In this document: in pieces, positions 22,056-31,465 of the stretch
Position numbering within the stretch: the stretch's first letter is position 1
Layout of the letters: every line of letters starts with the position of its first letter
Assembly: GCA_951799405.1 (NCBI GenBank)
Contig: OX637337.1
Location: 434,001 to 498,000 of the forward strand
Reading direction: 5' to 3'
DNA length: 64,000 nt
Source of the DNA: Agapetus fuscipes
Taxonomy: Eukaryota > Arthropoda > Insecta > Trichoptera > Glossosomatidae
The notes under the pieces: generated by a model
Seen by the model: the letters and a program-made list of their open reading frames with translations, nothing else
Database searches by the model: none
Told to the model about the DNA's origin: nothing
Made by a program: the position numbers and the translations under genes

Positions 22056-22272
22056 GCCTCTGCACAGCTGATGGCGGAAGAGCTGGCGGGGAGCGCAGGA
22101 GTTAGGCCTCTGCACAGCTGATGGCGGAGGAGCTGGCGGGGAGCGCAGGAGTTAGGCCTCTGCACAGCTGATGGCGGAGGAGCTGGCGGGGAGCGCAGGA
22201 GTTAGGCCTCTGCACAGCTGATGGCGGAGGAGCTGGCGGGGAGCGCAGGAGTTAGGCCTCTGCACAGCTGAT
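22056..22272. repeat. 50-bp GC-rich minisatellite, four units
   Basis: Four units start at 22056, 22106, 22156 and 22206, with a partial fifth at 22256. The unit begins GCCTCTGCACAGCTGATGGC and continues GGAGGAGCTGGCGGGGAGCG plus CAGGAGTTAG. Units are almost identical. The period is not divisible by three, so the open frames crossing it shift frame each unit. Confidence 0.95.
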
Positions 22273-25200
22273 CGCAGGAGAACAAGGAGGGACGAGCTCA
22301 AAGTCACGCGGGTTGAGAGGAAGGCGGAGCAGGGACAGCCAGGTGAGGAGATCACGCTCTCATGTGGCAGTGCCCACTGCAAGCTGTCGCTGATATGGCT
22401 TAGTGACACGGCACCCGCTCACAAAGCAGAGGGCTGGGGTTCCTAATCAATCGGAGGCGAGAAATGTTTAATGACACCAAAGTTTATTCAGTTCCTACGA
22501 TAAATAAAACCTTTTCCTTTGGGAAGATGGCAAAATAAATGGTTAAAAAAAGTGTTCGAAAAAGATACACATACATGCAATTACTAACTTTATGTTACCT
22601 GAGAAAATAAATAGGTTACACCACTTGCACCGTATTGTACTGTTCATAAAATGGAGATTGGTGAGAAGTTCCTTATTATTTTATTTTTCCTTTGCAAATA
22701 CTTTCATTTATTGCATTATTAAAAATGGCTGAATAATTAAAAAAATGTTATTTGCTTTTTCCAATGCCACTCCTTATTCAGGGAAGCGTGTCAAGAATCG
22801 CAGAATTACATTCCCGCCACATATTAACAAATGTGTTTTTTTACTGTTGAAAATTTCTTTGTGCAATTTTGGAACATTTGTATGCGGGAATTTGGTTGTG
22901 CACGAGAAGTGGACATTCCATTCCCCTGCACAAATACCGTGACCAGGGGATATAAGACCAGTAAACACAAACGGGCTTACTCATCAGACTTAAATTAATA
23001 GTAAAACAGTTCGATGAATTATAGCAAAAAGGTTAACGGGGGATAAACCATCCTGCAGTAAGTGCGTGGCCTGTTGATGTGAATGTGAATGAAAGACAGG
23101 AATAGACGAGATGATGATGATGAATAGTTTGAAAGTCAATAACATGTGCGAGGTGTTGTTGTGGCGTGCGCTAGATCAGCGTATCTCCAGGAATGCGTGG
23201 TCTGGACCATTCATGAAGTTTACACATTCACGTGGCTTATACTAAACAGCTGACCGGCTCACGGACATCTCGCGATCAGCAGACTGTTTGTTATCTTTTC
23301 TGTTATTGGAATCATTAATTACAATTTCAATAAAACGCAGTGCGTGATTTTTTAGAATAGCGTGAGTTAGTGGAATGAAATACAGGTTTCCAAGCTGTGA
23401 AAGAATCGTAATAAATTTACGGCTAATTCAGATTATATTTTTATGTGAGAAGCGCTGGCAGTTGTATTGGAAATGAGATTAGAATTTCCCGTACTTCAAT
23501 AAATGAATCGCAGGATGATTTACTTGGTGAGAGTTATTTTTGTGTGGATAAAACTTCTTCTTTCAGTCAACAATGTACTTACTTTGCTATTTGCTATCAA
23601 AAGATAAATTATTCTATCGCAAATGAAATTCAATACTAATAAATGTATCTCGTCAATGTATAATAGGATTAAAGGATTAAATCCACTATTGTTAGAAAAC
23701 TTCATAGGCCGCTTTATTTAACAATGTTCGCGAGACACATTCCTACAAATAATTTCCCAAGAAAATAACATACATTTTAGTATTTATATCTCAGTCTGTG
23801 CATGGATTACTAAGTATGTCTTTCAAATTGACTTTACTGCGTTTAGGAATTTAATCTAATTTATTTTAGATGTAGATAGTCGGCAGCTCAGTGGTGTAAG
23901 GCAGGAGGTACAGCCACTGACAGCCAGCGGCCGCGCAACTTGCGTATTTGCTGAATAAGGTAATTAATAAGCCGCCATTGTCATTCTTATTTTAATATTT
24001 GTGTCAAATAAGCTGTCATAAATCTAAGGACTAAATGCCTGTTTACACGACACTGCGCGCGGTGAGCGCATACATATAGCGCAACACTCAGCGGGCAGGG
24101 TGCACTCTGAATTACCTTCCTGCAGTTACTTATATACAAGTCGCCGGTAGATCGCAGAATCAAGCAGATTATAATCTTTCTAGGCGTTTCATGAAATGCT
24201 ATTTGTCAGGCAGATCGTTAGATATTACCCGTTTCCAATATTCATAGCCGCCCCGCTACACAGAAAGGTGCGCAGCGAGGAGGTGCGCAGAGCTTGCGAC
24301 ATGGAGGGATTAGTGATAATGCCGGAGAAGCTGAAGAAGACGAGGTGAGGTAGTGCGCTGTGGTAGGAGAACACAACCGGCTAGAATAATCAAACTCGTC
24401 ATGAGCAAGACCCCGGAGAGTCGTCAACAAGTAAAGAGACTGAAGAAGTTAGATGTCATCACGGCTTGTCTTGGAGGACCACAGCCCTTTTTTCCAAACA
24501 TATCGTACTTAACAAATAAGAAGGAAAAAAAATTGACTCGAGATGAGACAAAATACTATGTAATGTGTACGTAAACAACTAGTATAATACTGCCCTCAAA
24601 AAACACAGTGAGTAACTTAAGAAATGTTGGTTTGTAAAAACTTGAAATAGTAAAATCGCTTAGTTATTAAAAAAGAAATCAACATACGAGTACATACCAT
24701 AACTATGATAATATAAGAATAGCGTATGTACATATAATATAGATACTTTAGTCAGTAATCGTAAACAATATTCCCAAATAGTGTTTGATTTCGTGGTTTA
24801 ACAGAAATAAGTATGAGCTCGGTAACTGAAGTTACTGTGTTCTCATTTACGAAGGCAGAGTAGAAGATCTTGTAAAACTACCATTTGACTTGGAGAAAAC
24901 TTAGTGTGTCTTAGTAAAACTTAGGGTTGGTTTAGTATTGGATCTGAAAAGAACAAGGAAGTTGATGACAACGACCACGTCATGATGATGTATTTATTTA
25001 TTTGCTACTGTAAGGAGAGAGATTGCGATTTCGCAAGTTCCCGCACACATGCCACTCTACTTGTTGTGACTTGCTCTGGGATTTGTCACAGCTTTGACTT
25101 ATATGGATGGCCGCTCTGAAGTCGCGACTTGGTGGTGGTCCGCGCAGAGTGCCATAATTAATAACACTTACAGCTGACATGTGCCACTGGTGGCTTAGTG

Positions 25201-25299
25201 CTATTGAGGAGCTTATCTAAGTTTCACGCAGTCACTGGTTTGTGTCCCGCCTTGCTTCTTACATTGTAACCATATTCACCTCGTTAAACCATACTTCAC
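22273..25299. other. No gene seen; LINE UTR scrap and regulatory-looking patches
   Basis: A diverged scrap of the LINE 3' UTR lies at 22755-22805 (CCAATGCCACTCC, CAGGGAAGCGTGTCAAGAAT). GC-rich patches at 23150-23290, 23900-24140 and 24230-24500 have no defensible exon. A perfect 12-bp palindrome AAGTCGCGACTT is at 25119-25130. Confidence 0.4.
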
Positions 25300-25560
25300 T
25301 TAAATCTTAGTACCTACAGTTTTTCCATCTACCATGTATCACTACCTTCTAGTTATGAGGAACCACGAGACAGCAAACTTTACCTTAAGTAGGGTTGTGC
25401 GATCTGTGTTTCTGCGGATCTCCTCTTGGGAACCCTGTCTCTGAGGAGTATTCCAAGCATCATCTTCTCAATGGCTCTTTGGCACGTCCTCAGTCTGTTG
25501 GCGCTGCACTAAGTGAGCCCTTTCGTTTCCAGATCGTAGCTGAACACTGGAAGTACGCAT
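25300..25560 (-). pseudogene. RTE-like LINE relic, RT C-terminal fragment
   Basis: On the minus strand 25380-25520 translates to a segment with LRTCQRAIEKMMLGI and LLRDRVPK..AETQIA, the pattern (QRAMERxMLGVxLRDRI) found downstream of the reverse transcriptase domain in many RTE-type LINEs. The fragment is short, with stops. The same region is seen at 46380-46440, so both derive from one old family distinct from the 25952-26725 element. Confidence 0.55.
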
Positions 25561-25579
25561 GACTCCTAAGTCTTGCGTT

Positions 25580-26745
25580 TCAAGTATAATCTATAATCTA
25601 AGTTGCAAGGATATATTTATTCAAAGCTCTCAGATGTATGCCCACAAATAAACACGTGTAGTTCGCGCTTACAAATGCTGATCGTGTACTTACAAATAAA
25701 ATCCAAACCTCAAATGAACATAAGCCCTGCAACTCTTGCCGACATTCTCTGAAACAGGGGTGACATTGGCAAAGTGAACCGTTTTTTACAGTATGGGTGG
25801 TCAGCCTCATACCAACCTATAAGTCAAGGAATACGAGTAATAAATAACATTTAAGTATAAAAAAAAAACAACAAAATCTTAAAAATAAAACTATACAAAA
25901 AAAAGTCAAAAATTTCTTATGCAAAAAATGTAGCAAACTAATAAACCAAAATTACAAATCAGCATTGCAGATTAGCCGCCACTTCTTTCTGTCCTTGCAT
26001 ACTTCTTTCATTTCATCCAGAGTCATAACCTTTTTCACACAAGCTCCCCTTTTATTATGACTCTGGATATCCCATTCACTCGCTATTTCGAAAATTTGGT
26101 CCATCCATACCTTTGTCGGTCTTCCTCTTCCACGACATCCATCAATTCTTGCAGCATACACTTTCTTCGTCAGTCTTTCCTCATTCATTCTCTCTAAATG
26201 TCCAAACCATCTAAGTATACTTCTTTTCATCTTTACTTTCACACTTTCTCTTACACCACATTCCTCTCTAACAAAATCATTCCTCACCCTATCACTCCGT
26301 CTTTTTCCAATCATACTTCTTAAGTAGTCCATTTCCACTGTATGGACTTGACTAATCTCACTTTCACTCACCGTCCAGGCTTCATTTCCATACATCAGAG
26401 TGGGCACTAGTATACCACCGTGCACCGCGAGTCGAACATTTTTTGAAAGATTCTGGTTCTTGGCGATGCTAGCGGTAGCACCCAGTACGCACCTGCCTTT
26501 CATTATTCTTCTTTCAAATTCACCTGTCATTCTTCCATCTTTTTCAAACTTACTTCCCAGGTATACAAACTTATTTACGACATCAACATTCATTCCATTA
26601 ATTTTAAATTCATAATTCACATTTTCATCATCTCTTTCAAAAATCAATACTTTCGTCTTACTTGCATTCAACTTCAACTGGTTACCTAACAAAGCTTCAT
26701 TCAATCTAGAGAGCATTGTTTGCAATTCTACTGCTGATAGTAAAT
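25580..26745 (-). pseudogene. RTE-like LINE, 5'-truncated: RT C-terminus and 3' UTR
   Basis: The longest LINE coding remnant here. A 257-codon frame (25952-26725, minus strand) is open to its stop. It begins inside the reverse-transcriptase domain, with QLKLNASKTKVLIF and NKFVYLGSKF (residues ~17-57), then GGILVPTLMYGNEAWT (~105-120), RWFGHLERMNEERLT (~168-182), GRGRPTKVWMDQI (~193-205) and EMKEVCKDRKKWRLI at the end. The YLGS motif, the PTLMYG-AWT segment and the GRGRP...W region are typical of RTE-type ORF2. The catalytic YADD box lies upstream and is missing. The ~340-bp 3' UTR follows at 25580-25950. The intact frame suggests a fairly recent, 5'-truncated, inactive insertion. Confidence 0.8.
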
Positions 26746-27269
26746 AAGTAGATAGGCATTTTTTAGGGAATGAGTCTTGGTGAGATGTTGGGGAGACTAG
26801 GGGAGACCCTAGACAGGGCCGTTATGGTTTAGCAGTGCCTGCCTGAGAGCCGCTCTGGTTGCCCCTGTGCGCCTGCGCATGGCGCCACTAGATGCGATCT
26901 GCGCCGCGCCCTGCATGGCTCACCTCCGGCCACTCATTAGCGCGCTAATAGATTACTGCTTATTAATTCATTTGTAAACTCACGCCTAGATAGCTGTCAT
27001 CCAATGCGCCTTGAGAAATCTACTTCATAATATGAGTCGTAGACAACCAAAGGTGGCAATCTAGGTATTTTCCGGAAATGAGGTAAATGCACGGAATCGT
27101 AGAGAAGGCCATTATAAGTTTCCATTTATTCATCTCGCTTTTGAAATAAAAGTACATTGCCGTTTTTGGTTCCATTCAACTCATATGACTTGTAGGTATC
27201 TATAGAGTCAAATGCGGTAATCTAAATTTGTTTTCTAAAATTAAAATAATGTAATATACGGAAACACAA
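26746..27269. other. No gene seen; palindromic homeodomain-like site
   Basis: The patch at 26810-27010 is GC-richer. It carries a perfect 14-bp palindrome ATTAGCGCGCTAAT at 26936-26949, made of two inverted TAAT-type cores, followed by ATTACTGCTTATTAATTCAT. This composition suits homeodomain-bound regulatory DNA but is not evidence of activity. Confidence 0.35.
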
Positions 27270-27690
27270 AACGAAGAAAGAAGTATGTAAGGATAGAAAG
27301 AAATGGCGGTTGATCTGTGATGTTGGCGGCTGAGGTTTGTTAAAGTAAAATTGGTTTTATGATTTAGTTTTTATGTCCATGTATATATTGTGATTTATTG
27401 TTTTTAAAAAATGTAATTTGTCATGTATGTTCCTTGACTTATAGGTTGTTATGCGGCTGACCACCCATAATGTAAAAATTGGTTCACTTTGCCAATGTCA
27501 CCTCTGTTTCAGGGAAGGACGGCAAGAGTTGCAAGGCTTATGTTCATTTGAGATTGGGTTTTTATATTGTAGGTCCACATGCGGCATGTGTTAGCGCGAA
27601 ATTATACATATCTGCTTGTGGGAATGCATTTAATATAAAACTTAAATGATATATATCTTTGCAGCTTAGATTAGATTAGATTAGATTAGA
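27270..27690 (+). mobile_element. RTE-like LINE 3' end with last ORF2 codons
   Basis: A plus-strand copy that starts inside the ORF: the last codons read EVCKDRKKWRLICDVGG followed by TGA at 27332-27334. The full 3' UTR follows (TTCCTTGACTTATAGG, CCACCCATAATG, GGACGGCAAGAGTTGCAAGG, ATGCGGCATGTGTTAGCGCG) and ends in four TTAGA repeats. This copy ties the UTR family to the ORF2 frame of 25952-26725. Confidence 0.85.
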
Positions 27691-28239
27691 CAAAACCACA
27701 TTCACCCATCATTTCCATGTACTTATCTGATTTTCGTTAAAATCCTACATTGCCGGCTTTGATGCAGTTCCCCTCACATACATCTCTCACACCGGAGAGC
27801 GCCGCCCCAGGGGAGGCAGAGTTTCCTCGCCGATAATTAATTTACATTAATTGTTGCTGATTAAGAGTGATATTTATATTCGCCAGGTTATCATAATTAT
27901 GATCTAAAGCTAACGAGGAGTGTCATGAGCTTATCGCGGAATAAATGATCTGTATCCTCAGTGAGTAGAAGCGTTATTCACAAAACATAGATCCGAAGAT
28001 GATCTATGGATCATGATTTATTTATGTGGTTAATTCACTTTTCGATAAGCCATGGACTTCCTGAAATGTCGGAAATCATGATCATCCCAGATCCACAGTC
28101 CCACCTGAAGATACATTTTTTGTTGTTCCATTAATCTTGGTAATCAAACTTGAAGTTGAGAAGTTTTTATACCGAACAATTTTTATAAGAACTGTTGAAA
28201 ACAGGACCTTCTGATAAAAAAAAACCGATCCCTCTAGGT
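27691..28239. other. No gene seen
   Basis: Unique-looking sequence with a TAATTA-rich block at 27830-27960 (CGATAATTAATTTACATTAA, GTTATCATAATTATGAT). This is a possible but unproven regulatory stretch. Confidence 0.4.
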
Positions 28240-28340
28240 CAGGGGTCGGCAACCTTTTGAGTCGAAAGAGACAAAAATTACTATTTTCAAATTTGAAAGT
28301 GAGTAAAGAGCTACAGAAATGTATTCTTGCTAACAATAAA
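28240..28340 (+). mobile_element. hAT-like terminal fragment
   Basis: CAGGGGTCGGCAACCTTTTG at 28240 matches the sort of end carried by many hAT transposons (CAGGGGT...GGCAACC), followed by AGTAAAGAGCTACAG. No inverted partner end was found nearby, so this is a solo end or truncated copy. Confidence 0.5.
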
Positions 28341-28389
28341 TAATGTCGTCAATAAATAATTGCATAACACTTTAAAATTATTTATATCC

Positions 28390-28640
28390 ATCATTGCCTT
28401 ATATAATCTTTAAGCTAAATTGTAAAACATAAAAAAATCATATAAAATGCACGCCCACAAACAGATGCGAGTAAGTTTGCAGTTAAAAATGCTGCATATG
28501 TACTCATAAATTAAAATCCAAACCTCAAATGAACATAAAGCCTGAAACTTTAACCAACCTTCCCTGAAACAGGAGTGACATGTGCAAAGTGGACCATTTT
28601 TTACAGTATTGGTCGTCAACCTCATTCTAACCTATGAATT
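28390..28640 (-). mobile_element. RTE-like LINE 3' UTR copy, diverged
   Basis: A minus-strand copy with TAATCTTTAAGCTAAATTG at the 3' side, then AACCTCAAATGAACATAAAG, TTCCCTGAAACAGGAGTGAC and TGGTCGTCAACCTCATTCTA. It is more diverged than the 27270 and 29525 copies. Confidence 0.7.
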
Positions 28641-29524
28641 AAATAAATACATACATTGCCTTCTTAAATAAAATATAAAATTGAGAACCTCACATTTTTA
28701 AATTGGTCCAGCAGGGTGCGCTAAACTAAATATTAAAAACATCAAATCGCACGTTTAATAATAAAGAGCAATAAATTAAAAAAACAAGAATGTTGGGATA
28801 TCACGTTTGAAGTTCAGACAACCAAAACAATTTGTATGGGATGAAAATGGCGGCCGATGTTTTATCTCAGTCATATTCGTCCAAATTGAACGGCTGTCGC
28901 ATTCTACCTATTCTTCTCGCATTGTTCTTGCGTTTTATTACAAAATCTCGATTTTCCCAATTTTCGAGTTATTTCTCTTTATTATTAAGCGTGCGAAATG
29001 TAAATTAATTGTTTTTGGTTCTCAGTTACCAGCAATTAAAATAAAAGCTCTTGGGATCACATACAAAAGAAATACTTCACAAATTTTGTAGATACAATAA
29101 AACATAAATCGTGATCACAAGAAATCGCCTTTTACACATTAATGTCCTGCTTTGCTATTAATCACTTAATATCTTGTGTTGTTTCTTATTTTATTACGAG
29201 TTACGCCGCTCAATAGACCCCACAGTCCCCGATTAGTTAAGTTATTATTTATTTAAGTTATAAGTTATTTATTTATCGGTAGCAGACGCCTGCTCTACAT
29301 TTATTGCCTCAATCTTGGATATATTATTTTTTCGCTGTAAATCCGCCAGTAAATATTAAAATAGAATCATTACACGTTTAACCCTGAAGTGGTCATGCCG
29401 GCTTGCACAGACTTTTGGCAAAAATAGAAAAATTGTGCATCTTTCCTCTACGTGTTTCTCAAAGTAAAATGCTTCCTCGGCCTTCGTGGGAAATGCAATA
29501 AACACCAACAAGTACTTTCTTCCA
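28641..29524. other. No gene seen
   Basis: An AT-rich stretch. The 94-codon frame at 28807-29091 has low-complexity hydrophobic composition and no motif, so it is not called. Confidence 0.45.
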
Positions 29525-29826
29525 TCGTATGTTATTTATTGATTTAAAAAATGTAATTTGTCGTGTAGGTTCCTTGACTTATAGGTTGTTATGCGGCTGA
29601 CCACCCATAATATAAAAAAATGGTTCACTTTGCCAATGTCACCCCTGTTTCAGGGAAGGACGGCAAGAGTTGCAAGGCTTATGTTCATTTGAGATTGGGT
29701 TTTTATATTGTAGGTCCACATGCGGCATGTGTTAGCGCGAAATTATACATATCTGCTTGTGGGAATGCATTTAATTTAAATCTTAAATGATATATATCTT
29801 TGCAGCTTAGATTAGATTAGATTAGT
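29525..29826 (+). mobile_element. RTE-like LINE 3' UTR copy, young
   Basis: Nearly identical over its length to the UTR of the 27270-27690 copy, including the variants TTGTTATGCGGC and TGTGTTAGCGCGAAATTATA, and ending in three TTAGA repeats. Close identity between two copies 2 kb apart indicates a shared recent source. Confidence 0.85.
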
Positions 29827-30003
29827 ATTCATAACATACAGGCTTACGTGTTCAATCCGACTTAAAGTTCATTTCTTTGTTAAAAATGGAATAAGAGTAA
29901 TTATTTTTGTTTTACGAATCTAATGAATAAGGGCGTTTAGTTTTGTTTAGGTTTTATTAGCAGTTCTAAGTTCAATTGTTGGCATCTTTTAGTATGCCTA
30001 CAG

Positions 30004-30085
30004 TCTAGACCAGGATAGATGAAGAACATATTGCGCAATAACTAGATGTCATCACTGGCCGTATGTTGGACAAGCCTGGTCTAGA
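30004..30085. repeat. Short inverted repeat (TCTAGACCAGG arms)
   Basis: TCTAGACCAGG at 30004-30014 and its exact reverse complement at 30075-30085 bracket 60 bp. This could be a tiny MITE or a hairpin. No target duplication is obvious. Confidence 0.5.
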
Positions 30086-30104
30086 CCTATTCAGGCAGTT
30101 CATG

Positions 30105-30440
30105 CACTTTTTTTTTTTTTTTAAGAAATCCTGTGCGAGAGACTCCCTAGATTCTAAATACTCTAGGGGTCTATGACACTTGTTGTAGTGCCGCAGAGGT
30201 GTACGAGCTTGGTCATCGCTACAAAGCGCCAATACTCAAGCAAGACCCAGTTGCTGTAAGGCTGGATGGACCTTTGGTGACCGGTCATTGGTAAAGGTTT
30301 ATGAATTTTTCAACCCAGCGAAGAGCACATTCGAAATATAAATGGTATATTTTTGTGCTCCGCCGGGATCCGAATCCACAACCTTCCATTTACGAGTCCG
30401 AAGTGTTGCCACTACGGACTACGGACCGGTCCACTTATAT
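30105..30440 (-). mobile_element. SINE-B copy, minus strand, tail type 2
   Basis: The reverse complement gives the SINE-B head (CCGTAGT, GGATTCGGATCCCGG), CATTTATATTTCGAATGTG, ACCGGTCACC, AAGGTCCATCCAGCCTTACA and GACCAAGCTCG. It then carries a tail unlike the 10110 copy: TACACCTCTGCGGCACTACA, TCATAGACCCCTAGAGTA, GGATTTCTTAAAAAAA. The same tail occurs in the copy at 35290-35456. Confidence 0.8.
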
Positions 30441-30964
30441 TTTCAACTGAGTAGAAGGAATAGTTGATACGAGATTAATTTCTCATAATAGAAAAACAAT
30501 CACTTGGCTTACGTGCTATTTTGTAATGGCACGTAAACCATAAGCATAATCCGTTTTGTTGCTCATGTTGTAAATATCCTGACAACAAATAAGTTCTAGA
30601 TAAAAATATTACAGCATGTTTTTACAGTTTTCAATAATGTGTCTTTCGAAAATAAAAAATTCAGCCTCATTTCACCCCAAAAAAATGTGTGATGGTCTGA
30701 TCAAACCTACTTTATACTTTTACGGTTGAAGAATATGTGGAAATCGAAGGGTTAAGGTGTCCAGCCTCATTCCCGCCACGAGATCGAGACTGTGCCCTTG
30801 CAGTAATCCGACACCTCATTATATTTTTATTATTTCAGCAAGTGCACGACGTGGGTAATGTCCTGTCCTAATATTGTACATGCAGCGCGCGGTCGCCATA
30901 ACCAATCTGTAATATTGCTATATTACGACATTATGAAATGAATAAAATGCAACAACTAGTATAA
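30441..30964. other. No gene seen
   Basis: AT-rich with a modest GC-rich patch at 30750-30900. No exon was found. Confidence 0.45.
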
Positions 30965-31290
30965 TCTTATCTTAATTGCACAGATAACTCAAAGTTTAGT
31001 CTTAATTCGTATTTCGTGCATTATGCGCACAAGCAGATGCATGGAGTTTAGCTCACAAATGATATATTGCAAATATACATTCAGTCTATAATCTAAGTTG
31101 CAAAGACACGTCAACATGCTGACAAGTAGACGCGAGCTGCGCGTCGGCTCACGAAATCAAAACCACAATCTCAAATAAACATAAACCATGCAACTCCTCC
31201 TGAAACAGGGTTGTCATTTGCAAAGTGAACCAATTTCCACAGTATGGATGGTCAGCCTCGTACCAACCTAAAAGTCAACAAACAAGTTCT
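30965..31290 (-). mobile_element. RTE-like LINE 3' UTR copy, minus strand
   Basis: A diverged UTR with TCTATAATCTAAGTTGCAAAG, AACCACAATCTCAAATAAAC, CCTGAAACAGGGTTGTCATT and GGATGGTCAGCCTCGTACCA. The left part (30965-31080) looks like a second, older UTR 3' piece. Confidence 0.65.
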
Positions 31291-31337
31291 TTATACTAAT
31301 GCCATCCTTAAGAATACAAGCTCAATAAATTGATACT

Positions 31338-31367
31338 AGGGGCGTTGCCCCTGGCTGCTACGCAGCC
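31338..31367. other. Two abutting perfect hairpins
   Basis: AGGGGC-GTT-GCCCCT (31338-31352) is followed without a gap by GGCTGC-TAC-GCAGCC (31353-31367). Each is a 6-bp perfect stem with a 3-base loop. CCAACCCCTTAAC follows. Whether it is a known repeat end or a structured RNA segment cannot be told. Confidence 0.6.
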
Positions 31368-31465
31368 CAACCCCTTAACATTTGGTGAATGTGTATATTG
31401 CGCATAGTTTCCTCGCGTTAAAATTCGGAAAACATGTAAAATAAAAACATGCAGCCTTTGTAAAA

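Noticed and set aside
21867..22409. Overlapping minus-strand frames with repeated NSCAPRQL segments
   Set aside because: They come from the 50-bp GC-rich minisatellite and not from a repeat protein.
29800..29826. TTAGATTAGATTAGATTAG runs as interstitial telomere repeats
   Set aside because: The unit is TTAGA, not the insect telomere unit TTAGG, and it always sits at the 3' end of the RTE-like LINE UTR.
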